A DNA stretch of 64,000 bases from Phalacrocorax aristotelis (taxonomy: Eukaryota; Chordata; Aves; Suliformes; Phalacrocoracidae). The stretch is taken from contig NC_134278.1 of NCBI RefSeq assembly GCF_949628215.1, forward strand, positions 39,698,115-39,762,114, read 5' to 3'. The notes beneath the pieces are model-generated. The model searched no databases. It saw only the letters and a list, made by a program, of their open reading frames with translations, and was not told where the DNA came from. A program made the position numbers and the translations under genes. Shown here piece by piece: positions 1-13,000 of the stretch (its first letter is position 1; the number at the start of each line of letters is the position of its first letter).

Positions 1-1254
1 TTCTTTGTTGTTATTTTTTAAAGGGATATCAGGGAGGACATTGGCACATACTCTTGACATTTGATGGCCTTATTCACACTTCATAGGTGCATATACCAAA
101 TAACTTCTCTTAACCTGTGGCACCCTTATCTGAGGTAAGAAGTATATCTTATATATTTTATGGGTACATAATCTGGGGGGAAAATTTCCAACCTCATCCA
201 CACAGAGGATATTACAATTAGTTCATTTATGAGCAGCAAATAGCAGAAAGTATTGCATGGAATTATCTGAATGCCTGATTTTAACAATAAACACACCTCA
301 AAATTGAGAAATTGAGTACTTACATTTAAAAGTGTGTTTATTTATTCATCACATTAGTCCAGTTTTGGATAAGAATGACCCAAGTACATGTCTGTACTAC
401 GTTTTCAGTAAATGCTAATACTTACATGGGAACTGGAATACTTCTGAGACTTTCAAAAGATGTGCTATATTTTGCTTTGAATATCCAATCTGGACCATTT
501 CCCAGACCACTAAACACTTTCTAGACTTGGGTAGCATTTTCTCCATGATCTTTCCTTGCATTTCGCAACACAAGGTAGAATATGGGATTGAAGTATCAAT
601 ACAACCACAAATCATTTGCAGTGCATTTACAGCCCCACCCCCTACCCCACCCCTGATAATTAAGCATTCTAAACACAACTGTAAAAGAAATAACTTCTTA
701 CAGTATTTCCAAGGCAGCTTTGCAGGCTTTGTATCTTGCACTGCTGTTTTTACCCGATAGAACAGTTTTGAATTGATATTATTTACAAGTGACATTTAGT
801 TAGCTCAGAGGAAACTTTGGGTACACATGCACGAAGCTGGGGCTAAATTTGCACCACAGTTCTGTATTTTTCAAACAAACTCAGCCTACATAGATCACAG
901 AATTCAGCTGGTGCAAATCAGCACAGCACTACTGCAATCATCTTTACCAGCAGCTGGGACTCTGGCATGGATAAAGCCTTTCTTGTTGAATTAATAGTAC
1001 TTCTTCTTGTCAGCATCTCTCTCCCAGGCAGTCATTCTCAAGAGCACTGATCATGGCTGCTCAAATATTTTGTGACTAGAGGACTAGATTAATAATGACA
1101 GGCCACACAGTAACCATATTTCTTTCATCATTTATGTCTTCTTTTTTTTGCAAGGAACAGGTGCACTTAGGTCCCAGTCCCATATTTCATCAAAGTTGTC
1201 ATTTAAAGTAGCAAAAAAGGCAACTCTTAATCCTCCTGAGAAGGCTGAAAATCA
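1..1254. other. Intergenic, no gene recognised
   Basis: AT-rich sequence with short chance ORFs on both strands and a C-rich run near 632-652. I see no splice-bounded exon, no CpG cluster and no repeat that I can name in this block. Confidence 0.6.
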
Positions 1255-1485
1255 AAATTATGCAGGTTGGAAGATAGGAAAAGACTTCTAGCAGGATCGC
1301 TTTGTAAATACTGGAATAGACTTCCTGTAGAAATTACAGTCTGTTTGGTGGATGTCCTTAATAACAGGAAAGATAATTCCATCACGAGCAACAGAGCTAT
1401 ACTGCATCCTACTTCTGGGCAGGATAATGGACTAGGTGATGTCTTAGATCCCTCCTGACTTATTTTTCTGATTCTGTAATGCTAC
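1255..1485 (+). repeat. Ancient CR1 LINE 3' fragment
   Basis: The segment resembles the 3' end of an old amniote CR1/L3-type element in the sense direction. It has a degenerate version of the ORF2 C-terminus (a Trp-Asn-Arg-Leu-Pro core readable around 1309-1326). This is followed by the ggactaggtgatgtcttaga-type stretch at about 1429-1448, and it ends near gattctgtaatg at 1470-1481, like a CR1 tail. Many substitutions and a broken frame indicate an old, inactive copy. The 5' boundary is approximate. Subfamily not assigned. Confidence 0.65.
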
Positions 1486-1964
1486 CAGTTATCCTCCGGT
1501 GCATGTGACAACTCCATCTCCTTCCTACAAGCCATGTCAAAGCATTTGTTCCTTTTATGTCTCTTCCTGACATTGCAATATGACATCTAGTCCTTATTTG
1601 TTATTAGTTGTTATGCAAATATGTGATCACTAATTTACAGCAGCTCTCCTAATATTTCTAAATACCATAGATTTATTAATTCAAGCTTTCAAACAGTCTA
1701 AAATGTTGTTCTAGTTTAACCAGAATGAAAGACATTATAAAGCACCGAATTATCAGATGTGAGACAGCAACCCAAACCAGAATTCATAGCTAGGTGAGTA
1801 TGTGGTCACAGATACTGTACTAGAGAGTGAATGACTCAGCTTCCCTCTGCGGGGATTATATGCAGGAATCTCTGCACAATTCTGGGTACTTCAGTACCAG
1901 AAGGAGAGCAACGGAATGATGGGTATGTGAAAAAAAGCCATTAAAATTACTGAACAGCTGGAAG

Positions 1965-2330
1965 GGCTGATTTATGAAGAGAGATTAAAGAAATTATGTT
2001 CGATTGTCTGCACAACGTCCAACAGCCATATGTTAACCACTTCAAGTATCTGAAGACTGTAAACACCAAGGATGGGAATAAATAACTGGGCTGGAACAAG
2101 AAGGTGTAACTATACAGCAAATTAATATACTTGGGGAAATTCTTAACAATGAGCTTTGTTAACTAGAGATAAATATCTGAAGAAAGGCAGCAGGTGTCTC
2201 ATTGTTCCTAGTAACTTTGAGAGCAAACTGGACAAATCACTAAAAAGCATTAGGTATCTATCTGGGGCTGGCTGGCAAGAGAGCTTGCCAGCTATTATTT
2301 TTGATTATTCCTTCCTTTATGATATTTATA
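1965..2330 (+). repeat. Probable degraded CR1-like LINE fragment
   Basis: Weak similarity to the RT C-terminal and 3' region of amniote CR1 on the + strand. Signals are a gagagattaaagaaattatg-type segment at 1980-1998, a CR1-like 'cttcaagtatctgaag' at 2040-2056, and a gagagcaaactggac segment near 2218-2233. No intact ORF remains and the limits are guesses. It could be a neighbouring part of the same old insertion as the piece at 1.26-1.48 kb, but the order is not that of a simple full element. A perfect hairpin lies near its 3' end (2271-2292). Confidence 0.45.
2271..2292. repeat. Perfect 9-bp inverted repeat with 4-nt loop
   Basis: GCTGGCAAG at 2271-2279 is followed by AGAG and then by its exact reverse complement CTTGCCAGC at 2284-2292. 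The element is too short to classify. It may be a chance hairpin in old repeat sequence. Confidence 0.7.
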
Positions 2331-2967
2331 AATCAAAATATAAAAGACAAATGATGACTCATTCAACTGGATTAGCCATTTATATCACTTAACCTTACTT
2401 GTCTAAAATGTTAAAGCAAACAATAAACTACCCTTATGTATACTTTATTCAAACAGTTCCTGAAGGCATTTTCTGCCAGGTATTTTTAAAATTAATAAAA
2501 CCCCATAGCACTGCACATTTAAAACTAACAAAACCAAAAACCTCCAAAAAATGTTCCTAAACAATTGTTTAGGAAGCAAAGTTGGAATTAATAACAGAAA
2601 ACCACTATCTGCTGCTATGTCAGTCTCATGTCAACCTAATGAAAGTATAAATCACTGCGGTTGTAATCCAGAATGCATGGATTCCCATTTTCCTCTGCAG
2701 CTTCAGAAAATGTTTTTTGTACTTTTCCTTTGCTGCTCAGCCTTCCTGTTGTAACAAGAAAAGTTTGTTCCTTGTCAAAAAGCTGGAATTCCCATTTATT
2801 TGCAAAAGAGGAACTTGATATTCCCACTACTCTCGCACAAAGCCATATCATTATTTACTAATTCCCTCTTACTCCTGCTTCTGTGTTTTAGAGATGGATT
2901 AGAAGATTCAAAAGATAAAAATGTACTCAAGGTGGACCCCAGGGAAAGTTCCCCTCAAAAACATATT

Positions 2968-3285
2968 ACAGAATCACAGAATCACAGAATCTTAGGTTGG
3001 AAGGTACCTCAGGGATCATCTAGTCCAACCTTTCTGGGAAAAGCACAGTCTAGACAAGATGGCCCAGCACCCTGTCCAGACAACTCTTGAAGGTGTCCAA
3101 CGTGGCTGAGTCAACCACTTCCCTGGGGAGATTATTCCAATGGTTGACTGTCCTCAATGTGAAAAATTTCCCTCTGGTGTCCAATCGGAATCTCCCCAAG
3201 AGCAACTTGTGTCCATTCCCCCTTGTCCTCTCCATGTGACTCCGTGCAAAAAGGGAGTCTCCATCTTCTTTGTAGCTATGCATAA
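2968..3285 (-). repeat. CR1 LINE, 5'-truncated, minus strand
   Basis: On the minus strand this is the 3' end of an avian CR1. The 8-bp tail unit ATTCTGTG is present about three times at 2968-2991. Next comes a short 3' UTR with the ggttggaaggtacctcaggg block (2994-3013). Then comes an uninterrupted reading frame (3283 down to 3050) for the last 77 residues of the ORF2 reverse-transcriptase protein, including the [23 protein letters not shown] and FKSCLDRVL motifs. Being 5'-truncated with the microsatellite tail kept is usual for CR1. The frame is still open, so this copy is younger than the other CR1 pieces in the left part of the window. It has no catalytic RT core and is inactive. Confidence 0.93.
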
Positions 3286-6200
3286 TCTATGCATACATCT
3301 GTTTTGGAAATAATTGGGCTCAAGCTCAGCCATATAAAGGACATAGGGGTGTCGACTTTAATTCTAGTCAATTAGCTACTCAACAACACAGGAAAGGAGC
3401 TTATATCAAGAGCTGTCTCATTTGAGAGAAAAGCTCACGAGCAAATCAGTGCCTCTGCTGCTGGGAAGCCAGGGGCCACAGACAAAAGAGGGTACAAGCC
3501 AAATGAACTTTGCTGACATGTCAGTATGGCCTAGAGCAGATGTTCACAGCTTCATCTAAGGAGTACAGACATCAAAATGTAAAATGTTTATAAGAGTATC
3601 TAACACAGAAAGGGAAACCCTTTTCTTCTAAAAACAGTTTTAGCATATGTTGAGAATTATTGACTCAATCCAATTATCAAGATTACAGCTCACAACATTC
3701 TCCATTCAAACCATTTCCGAAAAAGTACAGGCTGCTTTTCCAAATTGAAATATTTTGGCTTTTCACAGTTTTCCTATTTTTAGCACTTTTTTTCTTACTT
3801 TGCTGCCTTCTTTCTTTTCCATGCCATCCATGAAGGAAGGAATCTAAAAGTGAAAGAGGGAAAAATTGAAAGGAAGAAAAGGAGGAAGAAAGAGAAAGAT
3901 CTAAGTGAAAAAAAATCCACAGTAAAAAAAGAAAAAAGAAAATGGATCACTGAAAATATGTTTCAAAATAAGAAAAAAAAAATTTAAAGAGTTCTCACCA
4001 GGATGCAGTGAGGGTCTTCCAGTTTAATATGAGTAGATATATCCCATTCCCTGGTGAAACTACACACACCAACCTACCAAAGCTCCAGCAGAGCCTTTAG
4101 TCAACAAAGGAGCAATAGGTGGAAATCTAGGACTGTGAGTGAGAATCCGTCCTGCCAAGCTGGCATCACCCACATGACCTGCTGGCTCTGGCTGTCTGCA
4201 AGGTTTAAACCCACATCCTTAAAAGCAGTTAGTGTGCTTAATATGAGTCAGTGGAAATGAGGCACCTACATAACAGTTAGTCACCTAAATACCTTTGCAG
4301 ATTGAGGTCTTATTTCAGCAAAGGGCACTACAGGCATTTTTTATCACAGGAATTGGGATTCGTCACAATACCAGTGACAGAATTTGCCATAGAAGGTCCT
4401 CAGCCAAGCAGCTTTACTTGGAAATGACCACGTCTACAGCAGCAATTACTTTTCTGAGTGAATGTGCACATTTACTTTTGGTTGGCAGAGAAACATTTAC
4501 AAGAACCCTGAAATACGGTAAGGTTTTTGCCGTACCACGTGTTTCCATAATAGAAAGTTTGTCCACAAACAGTCTTTAAAAAAAAAGAAAAAAAGAAGTG
4601 TGACACAAGGAAAATAGCATCCAGGTCAGAACTGAAAGTGAGCTGACAGCCCTGTGAACCCAAAACAGCCCCCAAGAAGATCTGTCTGCCAGCAGAGCCA
4701 GCAGTGGCGTCAGCCAAAGAAGTCAGCCACAAATCCAGACACGGCTGCTGGAAAAACACATTCCAGGTCCTACACACTGCTGCCAAGTCCACCCCATGAT
4801 TATAGCCACGGACTTTGGAGAACCCAGAGGAAGAAGGTGAAAGGAATAGGATCAACATTGCCTACACGGGGAAGCGGCAGTGCCAAGGCAACACTGAAAT
4901 TACCGGTAAGTCCCATTTTACTTTGTTCTTGCACTATTTTAATGCAGATTCTAGCTATAGTCTTTCAAAGTTTAAACAAGATTTTGTCATTTTTGGCAGC
5001 AAACCCAGCTTTCTTAGCAAACATGATAATGGCCTTACATTGCGTGGCCTTGTGCCCCAAAGGATTCTTAAGTTGATACATGGCCAATATACACAGGCAC
5101 CTCTTCATCCACCACTGAAGTGTGCTCAGCCTTTAGGACAACCTGTCATAAATGAACAGCAAAGCACAGAAGCTCTCTGCAGTGTTTTAGACTAGGACGT
5201 GATGAATGCTTTATGCTACTGAATCTGAATAAGAAGGTGGAACATAATTATGTGAGCAGAAATTCAGTTGCACACAACACTTTAATTCATATTCCTTCAG
5301 CTCTACTACTCTTAAACTTTTACTACAGAGCATTTTAGTGTTACAGTTTGATGACAACCTTTGTTTTCCAGATCTGCCTTCAGTATTGTCCTCAGCTACA
5401 TGGTTGGATTCTCCTTGCCTTCCAACTGGTGCATCTACTGGAACAACATCAATGGTTACTCCTTCATGTAGGTGTCCCACCACAGTTTCCCAACCAGACT
5501 CAACTTCTTCAGGGACAGCATTATATCAAGGCCAATAAAATTCTGGGTGAAGCCTTGTGGATCTCTTCCCTTTAAACTATTTACTGCACAGTGATAATTT
5601 GCCACATATTATGCCTTCTTTCATAAGCACTGCTGGGTTTTAATTCTTTCCTCCACCAGAAAAAAAAACTGTTTCACAAGCAGTACAAAGTTTTCAGGCG
5701 CAGACCTGTCCACAGTAGAAGAATTACTCTTAGCCACAACTTGTTTCCTTTTCCTAATTCTACAATAAAATTATAATTTTCAACTCTAAAATATTTATTA
5801 AGATTTGTGCAAGTGCAACAAACCACCTACTAAAGGTTTTCAGACACGAAGCCATCCCAAATTCACACAATATTGACTGCGGCTGCCATTTTAAAAGTAT
5901 CAGCAGAATCCCAAATATTCTGAACAATAAATAAAACCAAGCACACTTTTAAACTTTCATTCCAAGACAGGGATATAGGCATCTCTTCAAGGGATGTTAG
6001 GGAAAAAAAATGCTTTCTAATTCCACTTGCTTTCAACTTTCTCTTTTTCTTATCTACCTAATTATCTTCTCTGATAACAGGGCTGATTCTTACAGCTGTC
6101 TCTCACATTGCATGCAATTCTGGCCCCTCTAGGGCCACCATGGACTTATCTCAGAATAATCACTGTATCAATTTCAAACTCAGATTTTATTTTAAGGTTT

Positions 6201-6839
6201 TGAAAACAGACAGTATCTTCTAAATATAAAATGTTTCTCGTCACATGCAACAAATATTAACTGCCAGACTGACTCTGAAACTTTCGTCCTAATGCTCAGC
6301 AGATCATGCCGTCCATTTCAGTACACCTAAACGTGTCACACAGCACTACACTGTGCATCCAAGAAGAGATCCAGGCCTTCATTTAGCTGATGAACCATCA
6401 CTTCCCAAGGACCAGGCAGGAAATCTGTTACACTCTAGCACAAGTGATAAAAATTACAAAATTGACTCAATTTGCCTTAGGAATTGCCTGTAAATCAGGT
6501 ACATGCTAGCCTTGAGAAACTACTTTAAAAAGCTCACACACCTTAGGACACTTGAAATACAACTATTTACTGTACCTTTTAATTACGTCATTACACATCT
6601 AGTAAAAGCTAAGATATAATGGGGTTGAGCCTATCAGTCTCAAGCTGGGCTGAATTTCAGTGCTCTTATTTTCCTTACAAAGCTCCTCATATTCAAAAAG
6701 TGAGGAGGATGTGCTAGAACTGGATCACATAGTATGACTTCCTGGGTCTTTAAATCACACCCAGTTACTCCTGAGCTGGGCCCAGCAGGTTGTGCTTGGC
6801 TAAGGCATCTGCACCTGGCTCTGGTGAGTCCAGCTCACA
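3286..6839. other. Intergenic, no gene confirmed
   Basis: Mostly AT-rich non-coding sequence. It contains a purine-rich tract (3830-3990). A mildly GC-richer pocket at about 4621-4905 ends in a strong 5' splice-site match. A minus-strand open stretch at 5211-5536 has protein-like composition but no recognised family. Both are treated under findings. No promoter-like CpG cluster is seen. Confidence 0.55.
3830..3990 (+). repeat. Purine-rich (GA/A) low-complexity tract
   Basis: About 160 bases are almost entirely A and G on the + strand, with interspersed gaaagg/gaggaag units and A-runs, broken by a few pyrimidines. It is a polypurine low-complexity region and not a gene. Confidence 0.85.
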
Positions 6840-7060
6840 GATCTAGTACTGGGGGTCTGGTCTGATTTGAAGATGTCCAGAGATGGAGACACTAACATTC
6901 CCCACCTTGGTATTTTCCAAAAGCTAATCTTTTCCCTGTTAAAAACTTGTGTCTTATTTCCAATATGACTTTGTCTGGCTTCAGTTTCAGGCCATTGGTT
7001 TTCATTATTCCTTGGACAAATAAACCTGTTCATGATCACACACACAGATATCCAGGCCTG
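6840..7060 (-). repeat. Ancient CR1 LINE fragment, minus strand
   Basis: In the + orientation the segment reads like the complement of an old amniote CR1 ORF2 C-terminal region. Recognisable blocks are gatgtccagagatggagaca (6871-6890), the gttaaaaacttgtgtcttat stretch near 6938-6957, and ctggcttcagtttcaggcca (6975-6994). The last corresponds to the conserved CR1 segment just after the 'RTRGNG' region. There are many substitutions and no open frame. It may extend right to about 7110. Confidence 0.7.
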
Positions 7061-10000
7061 ACATTCCTATCCTGTCTTCTCTGCACTCCCAGAGATCTGA
7101 ATAGATGGCAAAGGCAGACTATCTCTTGTGTTAAAAAGGGGAAAGCCCAGCTAGAGAAAAGATAGCAATAAAAAACAAAGCAAAACATTTTTTTTTTAAG
7201 AAGACAATCGCATCCACAAAGATGTGCAGAGTTTTGAGACTGCAGTCTTTTCTTGAACTTCTCACCACCAGCTCCTAGCTGGAGAGCTGCCTCCACAGAA
7301 TCCCTACCCACAGCGGCTAGTGGTGAAAATACTTTTCCTCCTCCAATTTTTCTTGATGGGGGATCCAAGTTTATTCCTCAGTTTGCAACATTTCAAAGAG
7401 AAACATACAATGCCAATTTCTTCCAGTGCTCCTTTGTTGGACTGCTACTCTCAGCTGAGGTGGCTGCAGAAAATCACACCAGCATTTTAATGAGGAATTC
7501 AGAGAAGTTAAAAGACCTTTCCATTGGTGTTTAAATATCACACAAACAGCAGGCTGCAGCTGTAGCCTTTGCTGCCTATGGATAAATGTATTATTTTAGA
7601 ACATAGCCAAGACCTCCTTGTAGGAGGTCCTGCAGGAGTGGAGCCAACAAGTGATTATGAAAGGCAGCTTAAAGAACATTTGACACTGTTTTCTGCCTAT
7701 GCTTAACAAGCACCTCATAGTTCGGGCTGCAGTTTGTAGGATTTTGGCTTTCAGAAAATATGAAACACCTTAGTAGATGGATTTTACGTCTAGGAGATTC
7801 CATCTGAGGCACTGAACCCACCCAATTTTATTACTTATACTTTCAAAACGTTGGGAAAAGCTTCAAAGTCGCATCTGAAGAATTCATGAACTTATCCTAA
7901 AAAAATACCTGGAACTCTGGCATCCATGCACTTTTTTTTTTAAATAAACACAGACAAAGAAATCTACTCTTCAAATAAATCTCACCAGACTTATTTTCTT
8001 AAGCAAAAATCAATGAATTTTATTCATTGCTTTGTATTTCATTTCCTTTGAATTAACAAGACTTTATTTACTACCTCTTGAGATACTATTCAGCATGTCA
8101 CACACAGCCCTTGTGATTCCGTCACTGGGCTGGAAGAACCAACTGGAAACTAAGAACATTTGAATCAATGAAAAGCAAAGATCAGAAGCTGCTGACTGGG
8201 CAGAGCTACAAAGGTGAAGAGAAGGGCATCTTCCATTTTGAGAAAGAAGCTGGGACCAGACTTCTTTCTGAGGACTGGAGACATGATTGCCTCACTCATG
8301 ATTTTAACAAGACACCCAGGGCTTGACCCACAAAGGAACTCAGGCAAGTGATGACAAGCATTGTAATGGTTATCTTATACACTGCATGGCCCTCAGGCTG
8401 AAATCCACAGCACTGATGAGTCACTGGTGCTCTCTACACTGTGCACAGGAGTATCAGGGAGATGAAGGTTAGATTGATAAGTGGGACCATATTGGGAAGC
8501 CAACAGATAATGCTACAGAGAAGTGTCTTATACCATTTGGGATTTTAATTTTGGGTAAAATAGTGTAAACAACCCTAAAAGAATGAATTAGAGCCCAGCT
8601 CTGCTATCCCCCAAGTTACACTCACTTACTTGGATATGAAGTAATCTGTTAAGGTCTATGAAACTTGCATTCATTTCTACACAGCAGCCCAGCTTCAAAT
8701 GGAAGATTGGAAACTGTCCCTTATTACTGTAAGCTGGTGAATAGTCTTCTCCTTCAGTACTCTTCTGAAGGAAGAACTGCCCTAGGCTTCCCATTCCCTA
8801 GCAGTAAATAACACCATATTTGTAAAGTAGTGCTGACTGCTGGGTTTTTTGTCCTGACCTCACTAATATTGGTTTCTGCTGGATGTGGCTTGGACACGCT
8901 TCTTGGGTTGGCTGACTCCAAGGTGTTCATCAGAGAAGCACCACCAAGTGTGAGGACCCCCAAGTGATAGAGGTGATGTATCCTGACAAAAAAGGTAGGA
9001 AGGGTGGAGAATCTGAGGGTTTCAATTGTCAATTTTAACCACTGCACTGTAAGAAATACAATGATGTGCTAGTCTTATCGGCTGCCTTCTTATATATATA
9101 TTGTAGTTGCTCGCCAGCGTGTGTTTTCTGCGGCGTTGCCTGCTGCTTACCACTTTAGGCCAGAGGGACTACAGGTGCCAACGCATCAGAGGAACAGGAA
9201 GAAACTAAAAGTCTTTTACAATATCCTGACTTGGCATCTCAGGAAAAAGGCACGCATCCACAGGAGGAGATCAACAGAAATATGGAGGCAAGGGACGAAA
9301 GAGAGGGACTAACCAGAGGAAGGCAGCAGAAAGTAGGAAGAAGGGGGAAAATCAGCATAAATGACAGATGGATTGTGACAAGTTGCCACACAAGCTTGAA
9401 GCCACAAATGAGAAAAGAAGAAATTAGAAGATCCCTTTGAGAGCATTAAGGAAGGGGGAGCCTGGACAAGCAATCTAATGTATGAGAGGCAGGGCTGGAC
9501 TTGTGCAGGCCTTTGGCATTTAATTGGGAATGGAGAAGCTTGACTCTACACAAGAAGGAGCTCTGAGGCTAATAAAAGAGGATGTGAGACAATATATACC
9601 ATGGACTCCTGTAGGATTACTAGCCCTCCTTTAAGAGGTTTGAGCCTGGCAGCAGACACCTAGGGACTCAAACACTTCAAGGAGATGCACAAGTGAGCAA
9701 GACCACTGGAAGGCCAGTAACTAGGGAGAACTCCAGATCGAGAAAGGTCAGTGAGCCAGACGATGACGTGAGGAAAGAGCTCAGCCTCGCCCACATTAAA
9801 GAAAACAGTAACGTGACGTTTTGTTAGGCCAGTCAGCTCTCCAGTATTGCAACACTCCTTGTCCTCTGGTATCTGGTGTCAGATAATATGTCTAATACAA
9901 TAAATTAAGGCGGAGAACAATCTCAGTTGGCATTCACTGCTACGTTCTAAAAAATGCACATTGCTAAACTGGAAGTGCAGCTTTTCAAAAAAGTTGTTAT

Positions 10001-13000
10001 GCTCCTCAACCTGGAAGATGAATTACTGTAAAATTACCTGCCTGCAAGAACCAGGTAGTGATCCCCACCATCACACTGTGGTTTTCAGGGCCTGTCTGAG
10101 CCTTTGTGGGCTCAGTACTCACAAAGTTCCTCCAAAGTTATTCAGGTTAGCCCAGGAACAGGTTAGCTCTAGATTGTTTTAAATCCTTATCCCAGAATTC
10201 AAATACAAGATTCAGCAATTTGTGATCAAGTTGTCTGAGCTTCCACCCTCCTGCTCTGCTTTCTCTGGATGTGTTACTAAACATATTACAGCTGAAAATA
10301 AACCAAAATCACTGTTAGGCTGTGGTAGTGGAATTAAAAGCAACTGAACATGTCTTCTAAAGTAAGCTAAATAATATATGGAGCAAGTCAGGTCAATTGT
10401 GCTTGATGATTCTCAGTTGGGGTGCTAATATCTTTACTTACCACACTGTTCACAACTAGTTGCCAGTTTACCTCATTCTCTCTTCTTTATTTACTTTTCC
10501 ACCTGATGTAGAATATCAGGATAGGTAGTGTTTTCAAGTTTGGAGAGGGGGATGAGAGTGTTCTTTTCTTAAAATGTTCTTTTTTGTGCACGTACGTAAT
10601 GCCTAAAGCAGGACTGTAATGGAAATTATGATTAAAATACTTTCTAGAGGAAAAGGTCAGCTTAAGTAAGAAGGAAGGATGATCTCATATTTCTGACAGT
10701 TCAGATACAAGCAAATCTTAGCACCAATAAGTTATGTCATCTGTTAAATTCACATAAGCAGAATGCCTCTGTACATATTGCACTGTTATGACAAAGCTGT
10801 ACAGCACAGAGGTAAATACTCCATATGAAATAGCTATCTATACAGGGTTACTGGTATCTATTCTTATCTTTAAATAAATCAACAAAGAATTAAAGCCGGC
10901 ATGGTTTTCTGTTCTGTCTTCAGAGACCTAAGCTGTGCCACATTAAACAACATAGTAAGCATAAATTTATATTTGGCCAGAATGACACTGAAAGCTATAC
11001 CTTAGTATCTTACTCACTGAGATACCATCCGTCCTGACCTTGGCTATAGCTTCATATTTTACACACCATTACTGTCATAGTAACAGACAGAGCCAACAAT
11101 AATTTGCTCATACAATTTACAATACATTGTCTCCCAGCCACACTGAGGGCTCTTTAACCATCAGCAGATGTGTTGCCTGTATTAGCTATATTTGAACAAA
11201 GCAGAATCTATTCAGCTCTAAAGTCCCTATGGCTGCTTGGCTGTATCTTGAGCTTAGTGCATAGCTAATTTGGTGTTCATACCACTATAACTAATTACAG
11301 CATGGCTGAGGAGTTTCAGAAGTTTTAGCCCGCAACCTGCTGCCTAAATTTCATGCGTTTCTCCCATTCCCGGCATGTGAGTTTTAGGAGTCTGTCCTCA
11401 CAGAGGTTAACCAGCAACTAATACTGTAGCTGCTCAGTGATGTTCAGCCCTTTAAATTTTTTCTATGCGAATACTACTGAAAGCTTCTTTCACCATAACC
11501 CTACAAATATTAAACATCACATTTTAAATGCTCAATATTTGTGCTTCATTATGGATTCACAAAATCTTATACAGATCTATATATTTGGATCAACATTCCT
11601 ATAAAGAAACTAATGTAAAGAAGATAAAATGCCAAAACTACTTTCCTGCAAGAAAGACAGAAAGGCTGTGGTGTTTATTAAGGTGTCGGTATGGACCTAC
11701 CTCTAGATGCAAAAGCATTAATAAAGAGGACACTGGAGAGAAAAAGAGGCAACTCCTTAGTTCCAGGTTTAGCTTCCTGATAGAGCAATACAAATGTATC
11801 CAACCCAGTGCAATAAAGAACACAGCTATCATTACATGTTTTCTGGGTGTAGGGCCATCCTGACCTGGTGAAAACTCTTGGCTAGGATTAACAAATAACT
11901 TAAACCAGTTGTCCATTAATTCAAATTTGCTTGGGAAAAAACTTCTCTGGCTTCAGAGATTAGTAGGCTGAGAGCTACAACGACTATTTTTAACAGCCAC
12001 AGTAGGCAAAGAATTGCCTTCCCAGAAAATTCCCCAACCAGCTCAGAATGTTGCAATATATTTTACATTTTTGTTAATTTTTGCTACTTTACTTTTCAGA
12101 ATAAGAACTAGAGGATGAGGAAGAAGGTAAGTCTGAAATAGCTGGGGTTGACTTACGCAGCCTGTATTCTCCTCTGCTGACTTGCCCCCATCAGTAGTTT
12201 CTTGCACATTTTACCCAGTGTACAGCCTTGTCTTTAATACTTTCATCCTGTCACTTATTTCTCTTCTTAGTATCCATAATATGCCCCCCTGACACTTGCC
12301 CGTTAAACCTGCCATGGTAGCACAATGTAGAACATGGTGTTTATTGCTTATTGCCTATTTTGCTTGTTGCCTATTTTGACAGTATGGTTCCACAGACCAA
12401 AGATTTTGCTCTTAAGCCTGACAGAGCCAGCCTGCAAGGGAATTGTACAGCTGTAGAGTGCTCTTATGCTCACTAGAAAAAGAATTTAGGTTCAGAATCT
12501 CCCGTTCTTCTTCTTACTGCTTCCACAGGAGATAGTATTTCTCTAAACTGATCCCCAGCTGCTTTATTGGCCCCTTGAGTTCATTGCCAGATAATACATA
12601 ACCCCAAACAGCCTTAAGTTTGCTGGAAGTTCCTCCAAGGGTCTGGATGCAGGAACACTGCATCCCAGAAAAAGGCAGCTTTACACTTCCTCCCCTGGGT
12701 GTCCTTTTTGCTCTTTGGACACAGTAGAGCATCCGGACTTCATATTTCATTTCTTTCTCTCTGCTTCCCTTTCTGCAGTTCTGATGCATGTCAGGCCTCC
12801 TGCCTCTTTGCAAAATCCAGGTGAATTTGCTGTAAAGAGAGATGTTGGTCTAATTACTGCAGACTGGATGTTTAATCCTTCTGCTGCTTCTCTCTGAAGG
12901 ACCACAATGCCTGAACGGTCAAGCGTTGGCAATGCTTGTCTGGGATGTTTTGTTCTTATATAATAATACTCATCTTAGTTGTGATGATTATGAAACGAAG

